From Pyrrhoderma lamaoense (taxonomy: Eukaryota > Basidiomycota > Agaricomycetes > Hymenochaetales > Hymenochaetaceae), in the NCBI GenBank assembly GCA_002794735.1, contig NBAZ01000010.1:1116001-1180000 (forward strand): 64,000 bases of DNA. Reading direction: 5' to 3'. The notes under the pieces were generated by a model, which saw only the letters and a program-made list of their open reading frames with translations, searched no databases and was not told the DNA's origin. This document shows positions 22,901 through 34,017 of this stretch, piece after piece (position 1 is the first letter of the stretch; every line of letters starts with the position of its first letter). The position numbers and the translations under genes were made by a program.

Positions 22901-23824
22901 ATTATGATTGTACGTATAGGAGCCATTCATACTCAAATGTTGCGGATTTAATGTACGTTGCTGTTGCATTTGCTGAAGATGTACTTGATGTTGCTGAGGG
23001 TAAAAGAGATACAAGGCACCGTTTTGCTGTTGCGCTTGTTGTTGAGACGGGAATGTGTTGATAAAAGTTGTCGCTGTCGGACTCCTCTGCACTTGTTGAT
23101 CACTCTGGCCGGATGATGATGGCACTGGCGGTGAATATGAATGTGACCCGTTCAGAGTTGTAAGGGCGGGGCTGTGTAATATGTCAGACGAAAAGGGATG
23201 GAAAGTCCCAGTAATAATCGCTTACTCGATAACTTGTTGCGCCAATGTCGTTGATTGGGGTGATTGTAATGCCGCTTGTTGTTGTTGTTGTTGTTGCTGC
23301 TGCTGCTGTTCCTGCTGTTGAGGGGAACCAATTGTACCCGTAGCGCCATTGAGTGCTGAGTATGAGGAAAGGGGAGGGACTGCTGCTGAGCCCAAGTTGC
23401 CGGTGCCCCATAGGCGAGTAAGCTGAATGGCTGATGATAGAACCCATTTTGGGACATGGGAAATGAATAAAGCTGCGGAATAGGTGCAACACCGGTTGTA
23501 TTCGCAGAAGAGGCTAAAATGGAGAGAGATAGGGGGGAGGGGAGATATACGGATGGAGGTCAGCGCACGGTACATCACGCGGGATAGGACAAATAAGGGA
23601 AAAGCGATTGTGAGCTTACCCTGTGTGCTGAGATCAGAGAGAACAATTTGGTCGAGATCCATAGACTTTGGCCAGTCGTCTGGAAGGGCAGCGCCGTTCT
23701 GAGGTGACTGCTGAGACTGGTTAACGTCTGGAGACTCTACGACGTTTGGGGATAGCCATGATTGGCTTGTGGTAAAGTAATCCATAGACAGTGAACACGC
23801 TTTTTCGGTTGCCAACAAAGACAA
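19901..23824 (-). CDS. PNUTS/Ppn1-like PP1 regulatory subunit with TFIIS-like domain and CCCH finger, nine exons
   Basis: PNUTS/Ppn1 targets protein phosphatase 1 to the RNA polymerase II termination machinery. Exons: 23620-23824, 23226-23513, 22478-23171, 22317-22416, 21850-21951, 21107-21672, 20941-21043, 20085-20868, 19901-19967. Features in order: a Q-rich N-terminus, a TFIIS N-terminal (LW) domain (LKPLLSPKLLSNAETVDDL to VKDMASNITKKWRTLL), a lysine-rich linker, a PP1-docking KKVTWAP motif, an acidic/Gly-rich region, RGG repeats and a CCCH finger. The finger (C-X7-C-X5-C-X3-H) is completed only by a GC-AG intron (19968-20084). One C is missing near the GGGG at 23371-23374; with it the CDS is 2910 nt (969 aa). 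An ATG 13 codons in (MDYF, 23785) is an alternative start. The role follows from the domain set. Confidence 0.85.
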
Positions 23825-24286
23825 CTGTACACTCTTTTGTTTGTGTTTTTTTCTCTTTTTTTCTCTCTCTGACTTTTAAGGTACTGACGGGGAAATGACA
23901 GGTTCAGAAACAGGAAAAAAAGAAGCGCCGAGGGACGCTGCGATGGACTTTAAGACTTATACGGAGCGAGGTAGACGTCGTCAGAATCGTCCACGTCGTC
24001 GTCGTTCAAGCCGCAGGTAGTTGGAGGGGGGCTCTGCGTCGGATTGGGTATGAATAGCCGAATTTGAGCGGCGCCTGAAGGGGATCCGAATAAGGGCATA
24101 GACGATCAGTAATAACGGAGTGATAATTAAGTAAGAAAGTGTTTGTATTAGTTTGTTATTGTTCGATCAAAAATGTACAAATAGAAGTTGTTGATCTGTT
24201 CTTTGTCTTTTCTTGTCTTGTTAGTCCCCACTCAAGTCTTCAACTTGAACTACTCCTTGACTCTTAATCCGTCGTCGGTCACAGCC
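23825..24286. promoter_or_regulatory. Bidirectional promoter between the PNUTS-like and HMG-box genes
   Basis: The 462 bp between divergent start codons must include both promoters and leaders. CT-rich tracts flank both starts. No clear TATA box is visible. Confidence 0.45.
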
Positions 24287-25459
24287 ATGCAGCAGGACCC
24301 AAACCAGATCCAACATGAGGTCAGTCACTCTCCCTCCCTCCCCACCTTCCCCTTCCTTTTCTGTATTTTATTTTATTTCCCTCCCTCGTTATTTTATTTT
24401 ATTCTAAATTCAATAATAAAAAAACAACAACGAAAAACAACAATAATTCCCGTTTTCCCTCTTTCCCTCTTCCCCGCTCTCACTTCCCTCATCATCAACA
24501 TCCGCGTCCTCGCGGTCTTCGCCGATTCCGGCTTTGTCGGTCACTCAACTTTATTTTGCTCCTCTCGCTTCTTTAGATTCTTCAAAGTCTCTTTGGCGTA
24601 CTCGACCATCTCCGCAGATCGCAAGTCGCCGTTGAGCATCACATTGCCTACTTTCAAGGTCAGACCCCTCCCGGCCTCCCCCCTCTTGGTTATGTCCAAC
24701 CTCCTCCCCATACCGGCTACAATGGCATCCCTCTAACCAGCGCCGTGGACTCCAACGCCGCAGTACGTAAACGGGGCCCCCGTGGTGATGACGAGGATGA
24801 TGGTATCGGTAAAAGGAAGCGCAGACGTGGTCCTGCCGGAAAGGAGAAGAAAGTCAGAGACCCAGATGCTCCCAAGCGTCCCCCCTCTGCATATCTCGTT
24901 TTCCAAAACGAGGTTCGCAAGGAGATGCAAGCGCAGTATCCAAACACGCCATACCATGAGGTCCTTGCCAAGATTTCTGAGCGTTGGGCCAAGATGACAG
25001 ATGATGAGAAGAAGGTATGTCTCATGTCAAGTTCTTGTTCATAATGAACATCAATTCATCGTTGTCTCTTCACAACAGTACTATAACGACCAAACAGATA
25101 TAGCAAAGAAAAAATTCACTGCCGACAAAGCAGCTTATGATGCCAAAAGACAGAACGGCGCTGCAGCTACAGTGGTATAGAGTTCTACGCAACTTCCCGC
25201 CGTAACAAGGCTTACTCATTCGGATCTCTTCTGATAGGAAACACCTGGTAAATCAGATGTAAATGCTGCGGCTACGGACGAGGAAGTTGACTCGGATGAA
25301 GACGAAGATGGTGGCTCAGATGCTTCAAATGCTGACAGCAAAGACAGTGATGAGGAAGAGGAAGAAGAGCATACCACGAAAAAGAGTAAACAAGAAGCAA
25401 GTAAGCAGAAGCAGAAGCACGATAAGAAAAAGGATACTTCGAAAACGAAATCCGGTTAA
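24287..25459 (+). CDS. HMG-box protein with acidic C-terminus, four exons
   Basis: Exons: 24287-24319, 24577-25014, 25079-25174, 25238-25459; 789 nt, 262 aa, frames intact. Residues about 12-65 are helix- and proline-containing (ILQSLFGVLDHL, then GYVQPPPHTGY). A basic stretch KRKRRR leads into one HMG box (DPDAPKRPPSAYLVF, then HEVLAKISERWAKMTDDEKK, then YYND). The rest is acidic (VDSDEDEDGG; DSDEEEEEE) with a lysine-rich end. HMG boxes bend DNA in chromatin and transcription. The architecture resembles fungal NHP6/HMG1-type or Hmo1-like proteins, but I cannot assign an ortholog. Intron 1 (257 nt) is unusually long and CT-rich. Confidence 0.88.
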
Positions 25460-26381
25460 GGTTCCATTACTTTTTACCGGCATAGTGCGATATATTATAC
25501 AAGGAGTCTTGGACGGCACTGTGTTGTGCGGTCGAACTCCGTTATTTCATTTGTATATATTTATCAATATTCTTCGTTCGTCTACTCTTTGCTTCCGCCC
25601 CATTGACCGCCTATCAAGAAATCACGGTGTTCTCATGGTTAGCGCGATACCTTCTACTCTTATCCGTCCTGTTTCCTTTCCTTTCTTTCTCTATTCTTGA
25701 GATGTTTCCCGCTACCTGATTTTTCTTGATCCATAATCCAAACCCCATCTCTGGACCCTGCCTACCTCCCGTGCCAAAAAGCGCTTCTTTCTGAATTATC
25801 TTGTTGTTTTTATGTTTTTTATTGTACACTTTATTATGGTGCCACGTTCTAGTATGATCTTACTCTACATTTGCTATTCAATAAACATCTATTACTCCTG
25901 TGTTAATGGGATATGTGCATTTGCAATCAGGCAGTGTAACCGTGAGATAAGCACAGATTTGTAGCACTGGTCCACCAGTAAAGTTAGCATCGGTATTGAC
26001 ACATGATATAGAAACCATTAGTGATGACGCTCCAAGGTTAAGCCCATCGATCGGAATGCCGAGAGGATCCCGAATTCTCTGATAATGATGAAAACGAGTG
26101 CAAAGTCACTCAGTAACTAGTTTGCTTATAATATACACAGAAATCAGCACTTATAAAAAGCCTCGTCCTGACGACGCTCTATCTTTATCTCTCACAGTGA
26201 CGACTCACCATCGATCGTCTAAGCTCTCATACATTCTGTGGCTCTAGCGCTTCACCATATCTCCTATAAACGCGGCCGATCAGTGTCTTGTAATAACATC
26301 ACCGCGTAATACTTGTCAACTTTGTTTCTCTTAAGGTTCTGGAAGTTCTAACAATTAAACTTAATAAAGTTAAGGAGAAGA
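25460..26381. other. Intergenic region between the HMG-box and WW genes
   Basis: The region contains the HMG-box gene 3' flank and the WW gene promoter. No supported coding sequence or RNA gene was seen. Confidence 0.45.
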
Positions 26382-27743
26382 ATGTCTGCTCCTCCAGTTA
26401 TGGCAGCCCAGAAAACCCGGATAGGCGTCCGCTACCTGATGGTTGGATTCAGCAATATGATTCAAATTATAAGGCTTGGTGAGTGTGCTTGGTTTGCTCT
26501 CGTCTTTGTCGTATCAGTGTGCCCGTGTGTCTGTGCATGTAGCACTTACATGAACTTGATGTTGTATGCTGTGTATACGTTGAGTTTATACACACTGCAT
26601 TGCAGTTGTCCTTTAGGATTACTACCTGATCTTCATCATAATCAGCTTCTGGCCGCTCATCGCATCGAAGCAGTCCGCTGATTAAAATATATCTCGTACA
26701 TATCATGCTCACACACATGATTTAATCTTCACTCTATTTTTAATTTGCTATCTTTTCCATTTCTTCATTCTCTTTATTCTATTTTTGATCGTTTGTGCTA
26801 ATTGCTAATCTGATTTTTGTTTTTCCCCTTTGTCTTTTTCTTCTTCTTCTCTTCTGTTTTTTCTTTCCTTTGGAAAAATATATATAACACAATCGAAAGG
26901 TTCTATGTAGATACACGTGAAACGCCACCTCGATCATCATGGGTACATCCTCTAGGACCCGCACCCCCTCCTCCCCCGAGCTCATACGGTCCTCCTTCAG
27001 GACCACCACCGCCATCTTCAGGTGGTGCCCCGCCTTTCCCTACTGCTGGTGGGCCAGGGGAAAGAGGTTGGGGAGGAGGAGGTGGTGGTGGTGGATATGG
27101 ACCTAGTGGATATGGACCTGGCGGACCTGGAGGATATAATAGTGGACCTCCGCCCCCTCATGGACCGGGAGGTTATGGCCAAGGACCTCCCCTTCAGGAT
27201 CATGGGGACCGCCGCCGCCAAATAATGGTCCTGGATATGGGCCCGGAGGGCCGCCTCCTGGACCTGGGTACGGTGGAGGCTATGGAGGTTATAATAATGG
27301 ACCGCCGCCATCTGGTGAGCGTGGTTGGTTCGGGAATAATGCGCCTCCCCAGGGCGGATATGGTGGGGGATATGGAGGGGGAAGTGGTTATGGTGGAGGA
27401 GGATATGGAGGTGGGTACGGAGGAGGGGGTTATGGAGGGGGACCTGGGGGTTATAATTCACCCCAGCCTCAAACTGTTGTTGTTGAAGAACAAAAGAAGA
27501 AGAAAGGGATGGGTATGGGTGGTATGCTTCTTGCTGGAGGTGCTGGTCTTCTTGGGGGTGCTCTCATAGCGGATGCGATCGAAGATCATAATGAAGATGA
27601 GTATCGAGAAGGATATGAAGATGGTTCGTAGTTCACAATCTCCGAATTCTTTTCACCCTCCTAACTTCTGACTTTTTTTACAAATCATTGTAGGACAAGA
27701 TGACGGATATGGTGGTGGTGAGGACTTTGGAGGAGACTTTTGA
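26382..27743 (+). CDS. WW-domain protein with Gly-rich middle and Gly-zipper C-terminus (Wwm1-like); two frame breaks
   Basis: Exons: 26382-26478, 26900-27623, 27694-27743. The WW domain spans intron 1: PLPDGWIQQYDSNYKAW then FYVDTRETPPRSSWVHPL, with both tryptophans present. Next comes a Pro/Gly/Tyr-rich region (GGGYGGGY repeats), then a basic KKKKG, then the glycine-zipper GGMLLAGGAGLLGGALIADAI, and an acidic DGYGGGEDFGGDF end. WW plus C-terminal Gly zipper resembles yeast Wwm1, a metacaspase interactor; that link is tentative. Reaching the WW frame from the ATG needs one base near 26412-26418, and one C is needed at 27189-27192. With both, the CDS is 873 nt (290 aa). Intron 1 is 421 nt, far longer than others here. 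An alternative is a start in an undetected upstream exon. Confidence 0.8.
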
Positions 27744-27996
27744 TTTTTCCAAATTTAAATACCGTTTTTCTTGTTGTGTGTTTTAGTGAATTGTGTAAAA
27801 AATACCAAATGTATTATGCTCTCTTCGCTTATTTGACGCCACCCGGAATGAAATACCGTATATGGGCTGTGTGACATTGTCGCGAATCCGTTGTTGTCAC
27901 AGGTACTTTGAGCGCGTCGTCCTCGATCCTCGAGGCCCAACGTCCATCCGTGACAAGAACGCTTTTGCCATCCCCTGAGCGTTGTCATCATCAGAG

Positions 27997-30274
27997 ATGA
28001 CCGTACCTCAATGCGAGCCCTTATGTACATTCAACGATAGGTGAGTAGTAGCGTTGCTTTGTCTCGTGAACGAGGCCAGTGGCGATTTGTCAACTGAACA
28101 TTGTTGGAAATTCATGTGTTACCTCTCTACATAGACTTTACTTTACCACCTTCCCACACCCAGCCCCCCTTCCTCGACGATTAAATCCACCTGCAGAACC
28201 TGTACCCATTCCTCGTATTCGTCCACGATCAAACCACCTTGGCGCGGATCCCGTACAAGACGAGAATGCGGTCTACTACTACTTTACAATTGATCATGAC
28301 CTTACCTATTACTCTTTTTTCAAAGACTGGGGGCCATTAAACCTTGCAATGGTCTATAAGGCATGTATATATATACATGAGCTCTTAGAGGTGTGTGTCA
28401 CAAAATGCTAGCTACCACACATTTGGCTGAAATAGGTCGTGTGCTAGGATGAAAGCTTAAAAACTTGTCGACTTGTACTATATTCTTCTGATGACCCTCG
28501 AAAAAAGGCCAATGCTGCGTTACTCATGGCCTTATATATTGTATGTGTCTCGTTTTCTGTGCTTATGAACTGTTTTTTGAACGTAAGACAGATGATTGTC
28601 CAGAAAAGGACACCTTGGGAAGCCTTCCAGCCCATAGCCGAATTAGAGTTCATGCCCTTCCGCGATGCAGGGCGTGGGCTATCTGACTTCAATCTGAGCA
28701 TACAAGACTGTCTTTGGGGCTTCTGGAAAGCAATGCAAAACGGCTTATGTGACATGAATGAATTCGATGTCAATGATTATGAATTCTATGAAAAAGTCGA
28801 GAATGGAGACTGGAATTGGTTAACGCCGAATTTCATTGCATTCGCCAGTCCGAACGAACACAATTGGCAGGCCAAGGCATCTCAATCACCGAGTACTCGG
28901 AAACTGAATATGGCTTTCCAGAATTGTCTTGAGGAGTTTGAGAGACGCGGCGTCAAGATGGTAGTACGGCTGAATAATATGTTGTATGATAGGCAACATT
29001 TCCTCGATCGAGGTATACGACACGAAGAACTTTATTTTGATGATGGTACAAACCCGACGGATGAAATTGTAAGGAAATTCATCAATTTGGCAGATGAGGT
29101 TGTGGAGATGAATGGGGCCGTGGCTGTCCACGTGAGTTGCCTTACTATCAAACTTCTTGTCTATTTATATGAATATCTAATCCTTCTTATCTTCTCATAG
29201 TGTAAGGCGGGATTAGGTCGTACCGGAACATTGATTGGTGCTTATCTGATCTGGAAATATGGGTTTACTGCACACGAGGCGATAGCATTCATGCGGATTG
29301 TGCGACCGGGGAGTGTAGTTGGTCCCCAGCAACAGTACATGTATTTGAAACAGATGGAATGGGCCAAATGGGCTGCGGTTGATGAGATGAGACGAGTTGA
29401 GGCACAGGCTGCCGCTGCTATTGCTGCTGCTTCTGTGATAACACCTGCAACACCCCCCGCAGATGATGAAGAGTCGGGAGCTGAATCTCAAAAAAGTGGT
29501 GCCATGACCGTCGTTGCCCTACCTTCAACACCCAAAGCCAAGGCGATCCCACCTGTGACACCTAGTAGGCATGTTGCGACTGGTGCTGCACAGGCTAGTG
29601 CCATAGCACCACCTGGTCAGCCACGAAAGACGCCTATAGCGAAACGGACGGCTACGGCTGCAGCTGTTGATGAAAGTGAAGAGTCAGAGGATGAGATCGA
29701 CTCTTTACCCACTATTCCAGCTACTCGAGCACGATCGAAGACTCAGTCGGCAATACCAGGGAGGACCGGTACTAGACGGGTCCAGGCAGCTTCTGAACAG
29801 CGGCCTACTAGAGTAACCCGCTCGGTTGCAGCAGCGGCAAACGGTGTGACACGCCGGACGGCGACAACAAGCAACGCTACTGGGCCCAATTCACCAACTA
29901 AGGTATCAAATACAACAGGGATCAGCGGACCACCACCGAAGGTGCCGCGTCTTGCCCAGCAGACACCGCCGAGCCCTCCCGCTCGGAGCACGACATCGAT
30001 GGGTACTCGATCTCGATTACCTATGCCAACTCCATCTCGACTGCCAACGCTCGCCTCAAACTCAAGGAAAGCAAATGTCGCTGCAAATACAAATATCGCA
30101 GTTGGTGCCAAGGGGAAAGGCTCTGCTACAACAGGCGCTGCGGGACAAACGGACTCCTGGATGAAGAATAACTCGAATGCGGTGGTAAAGCCTGGAACAA
30201 AATCTGAAAGGCCTGGGTTAAGAAGTATCCGAAGACGAAGGAGTAGCTTTAGTGCAGCGGATGTTGTTGTCTGA
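27997..30274 (+). CDS. CDC14: Cdc14 dual-specificity phosphatase, five exons
   Basis: Cdc14 dephosphorylates CDK sites during mitotic exit and cytokinesis. Exons: 27997-28040, 28135-28390, 28448-28540, 28592-29131, 29201-30274; 2007 nt, 668 aa, frames intact. The start is MTVPQCEPL; an in-frame TGA shortly upstream excludes earlier starts. Visible are [55 protein letters not shown] and [16 protein letters not shown]. The catalytic loop [11 protein letters not shown] is split by intron 4 after VH, followed by [11 protein letters not shown]. The last 270 or so residues are Ala/Pro/Ser/Thr-rich, basic and disordered, with many SP/TP sites (TPATPP, TPPSPP), and end in a basic RSIRRRR patch. Such tails carry regulatory phosphorylation and localisation signals; that is inference. 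Confidence 0.95.
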
Positions 30275-31514
30275 CTTGAACCAGATTTGACTCAAGTCTT
30301 GATTCTCTGAGGACACCTATCTTGGATTACCAGATGGTTTTATAATTTGCTATCTTTCTCTCTCAGTTGCTTTTTTCTTGCACCTTGAACCAAGTTTAGT
30401 TTCAAGCATCAAAATTAGACGGTTTTTTCTTTCGTGAGCTCTCGAGTATATAATTTGGTCCTGATTTTGCATAACCCCCCATATCCCATCTTGTTATTTA
30501 CTGAGCATACTACTATATTTTATCATCTGTCCTCTTGGCAGCTCTTCTCTCAACCACCTTAATTTTGTCTTCCTCCTTTGTTCACGTTTTCTCGTAATCA
30601 TTCGTCTCTTCTTGCATTATTAGCGCTGTTTCCTTTACTTTTTCTCCTCGCTGCATGAATTTCTTCGAATCAACCAATACCTTTGTCCCCGATATTCCTT
30701 AACAAATCTGCCTTATGCCCGCAATGATTATATAATTTATATTCATCAGTGACAGTCTTTCTTTTTATTTCTTCTTCCTGGAAATTTCGTTTAGTGTACC
30801 ACTAGTCTCCACTCCATCTCCATCTGGTCATGCAGTGAGCTATGCAGTAACTCCTATAAATTGTACTGACCTTTGCTTGCATATACACTGAGATGAAATG
30901 CACATGCAGTACATAGGGATTTCCCCCTTGTCCTGCATGAACTAATGTGCAATGTGTCTTTGCAGCGCCTTTTTGTGTGCCCCATAATATCCGGTCATAT
31001 ACTACATGGTATAACAATCGCAGAGATATCAAAGATAATTTACGCAACGGGACCAATAAGGTTGTTCCTCCGTCTTCGGTTTGGGGGCGTAAAGGGAGTG
31101 AAACTGATCTCAGTCTGGTCCTCGTACATCTAGACCTCTGCTTTGCTGCATATCTACTGGCGATCTTTATGTTAATGATGCCCCTTTTTTATGCAAGGTA
31201 AATTTTGCAAAGTTCTATTATGACTCAGGACTAGAAGACCAAGGTACAAAGTATAGCACATCCTATGCTGTCGAGAACTTTTGTTGTATTGAAAAGAACC
31301 GATAATTACTGTACGTTGCGAGGGGTGCTTCGGATCCGTTATCCCCTTTCTTTGCTACCTACCAGATTGTTTCAGGTATGACATATCCAGTTTGCATTAA
31401 CTAATGTGAGCATCGATTACGGTGAATATATAAAGACATATAAATTGTATGATTACCATTTATAAGACACTCTTTCTCATTCGAGGATTTAAGTATAATT
31501 TTACGGGTATTGAA
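30275..31514. other. Intergenic region between CDC14 and family gene C
   Basis: The first 500 bp is pyrimidine-rich CDC14 3' flank. From about 31140 it belongs to the second duplication unit. A TATATAAA box is at 31427-31434, 88 bp before the gene C ATG. Short frames at 30945-31201 show no conserved features. Confidence 0.5.
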
Positions 31515-32870
31515 ATGACAGGACAATCTTCAAGAAACAGCACACGAAGTGAACCTTCGAGATTTGCCGGCGAAATGCCACCGCCACCGCCACCACCATC
31601 ACTACCACCACCACCACATCCTCAGCCGGTACAAATTCCCCTTGGTAAGTAATACTACTAGAATATTATGATTAGTATCTGTATGACGGATATGTGCTAA
31701 TATGACGGTTACGATATCTTTTATCCAGTCGGTGCTAAATTTCGGGTCGGAAATGAGATTGTCGGGGAGTGCAGTTGGACCCCAGGAAGGCGGATGTACT
31801 TGAAAGTAGGTTTTCATTAGATGTGATGATCTAATAAACATCACTCGAGTCGTTCGTATGGTTGCTAATAATAATCTTGCATTATAGATCTAGCATCTCT
31901 ACAAAGACGTAAGTTAATGAATATTTCATAACAGAATTTAGTAGTATCAAGCTTACTAACTGATTGAAAGATCTTAACAACATAGTTAAAGGAGGAGTAA
32001 CTTTGCGAACAATGGGGACACGTCAGAATCCGAACGTGCATGTGGCTGAAAGTGAGTTCAGCTGATTAACTACATCAGATACTTACTAGAATCTTATACG
32101 TGTGTGTATTATGCACTTCCAATCTCTTCTCTGTTACTCTGTGAACACGAAGTTGTATTCAACGAGTCTGGTGTAGTAAGCTCATTTCCATTCAACAAAC
32201 ACGCACCAAATACCGTCGTGACAAAAAAAGCTTTCGATATAGCCGAAGCTATAATGAACGATCCCAATAATAATATAAGCTTGCTGCCACGTGCACAAAA
32301 CGTTGATAAAGCCGGAAATCTCGCCCCTATTGACCTGGAAGGCATTGGGCAGTCCAATGAGTACCCTTCTCTGGGAAAAAGAGTTGATGATAGGTCTGCT
32401 GCAAGGCCCGTTGGACCCCCTGCTACACGCGGTGGAATGAGGATTGCTGCAGGTCGTGGAGGATTTCCAGTGGCTAACACTATGGGTCGTGGAGGTATGC
32501 CGGTGGCTAATAACATAGGTCGTGGAGGTATGCCCGTATTTCATGCTGCAGGTCGCGGTCGCGGTGGAGCTGGTGGTCCCGGAATGGGCAATCGTGGTAA
32601 TTCCAATGTTGTAAGGAGGCATGGTGGTGCCGGTAATGATGTAGTGAGGCGCGGTCCCACTGGTGACCAACAAATGTGAACCGTTCAGCTAAGCTGCTGA
32701 TAACGGTACAAAACTTGACGAATTGTCTAGATGGTAGTTCATAGCTCATGTATAATCTTCATCACGATTAAGCTAAGAAAATAAACTCCTTGTTTGAAGT
32801 AGAAATACATATAAAATTCGTTTCTTTCTGAGCTTATAGGAAGTAATATTGATACGAGAATGTTATTTAG
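31140..32870. repeat. Tandem duplication unit C (about 1.7 kb)
   Basis: This unit recurs at about 33640-35210 in direct orientation, separated by about 770 bp of unique DNA. Landmarks are the AAGTATRGYAYATCCTATGCT stretch upstream (31240 and 33740), the TATATAAA box, all five exons, and GCTAAGAAAAT in the 3' flank (32770 and 35110). Identity is highest in the last exon. Boundaries are approximate. Confidence 0.7.
31515..32679 (+). CDS. Unrecognised protein, family member C (five exons, one frame break)
   Basis: Exons: 31515-31644, 31729-31805, 31888-31908, 31971-32051, 32090-32679. The layout matches A and B: exon 1 ends IPL before a phase-1 intron, exon 3 is tiny (21 nt), and exon 4 reads HLNNIVKGGVTL, close to HLNNTIMGGVTI in copy B. 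Exon 1 is proline-rich (PPPPPPP). The long last exon has FNESG, an SNEYPSL motif comparable to QSSYFPP in A/B, and a C-terminal RG-rich region with three GRGGMP/F-type repeats. Exon 2 needs one extra base, probably in the GGGG near 31764-31767, to keep phase 1 and read LDPRKADVLES. The last intron is only 38 nt, so that junction is less certain. A TATA box sits 88 bp upstream of the ATG. Function unknown. Confidence 0.65.
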
Positions 32871-34017
32871 AAATATCCTTGCGAGCTTCAACTTATGTTT
32901 TGGGCACACTATAACCATTACAATTCTAGTTACATGTATTGAAAGTTGGGTTATAGACCCATGGAGTTGTTATTTTTGTACTCATTCTCATGAACACTGT
33001 TATTTTGATTAAGTAGTGCAAGCTGCCCTGCCTCGAAAAGTTATGGGTATAACAGTTGAGTTGTCACTGTCTGACACGTTCGATCGGGTCAAATTTTGAA
33101 AAGTCGACAGTGCAAGTGGAACAGAAGAAGTTCAAAGCATGAAGGCAAGAGGGGGAATATCAAATAACGACAAACAAAAGAGGTCTAATCAAGTGATATT
33201 ATGTTGATCAGAAATGGGTTGCAATTTTTTAAAAAGAATCTAGTACTAGTAGTTCGAGTTTGCTAAACATAATTTGTATTTTACTTTGCAAGTTCAAGAA
33301 CTTGATTTTTATAAAAATTTATACAATCAGCGTAGAGACTCTTTAGCATGTAATTATTCTGGCTATTCATTAGGAATTTGAATCAATATGATTCTTCATA
33401 AAGTATTGTATAGGTTCAGTAAATTGTCACTTGTTTTTGTTCATTTACCCATATCTTACTATCGGTATACAAAGTTGTAGGAGCAATAGTTTCTTTTGAG
33501 AGAATAGTACTACACTTACGGACTTGTTCTATTTCCCTTTGTGCTAATTCCCTAATGCTCCTATGTGTTACCTAGCATTGAAAAACTTAGATTTCGGGCT
33601 GCACCATGGTCATCCTCAGGCTTCTAGACTGTTAGTTTGCTTCACCCATGCCGAATATCTTTACGTTGTTAGTATTCTCATTTTGCGGGTAAGCTGTGCA
33701 AAGTACCATTGCACTTCACAATCAGACGATCAGGGTGCAAAGTATGGTATATCCTATGCTACCTAGAATCCATGATGTATGAAAAAGGAACACCGCCAAT
33801 CATGCGATACGAGAGATTCGTTAGATGAGAGTGCTTCGGTACCAATAATTCCTTTTCTTTGCTGTCAAACTGTTTCAGGTAGGATCGAATCAGGTAACAT
33901 GAATTGCCGTAATCACTTGTTGCGATTAGTATATAAAGCCATATAAATTGTATGGATGCTATCACAAGACACAATTTCCCATTTGAGGAGACTAGGAATT
34001 CTTTATTATACCTCCTT
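32680..34017. other. Intergenic region between family genes C and D
   Basis: A+T-rich. It holds the 3' flank of C, about 770 bp of unique sequence, and from about 33640 the start of duplication unit D with a TATATAAA box at 33930-33937. No gene is supported. Confidence 0.5.
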
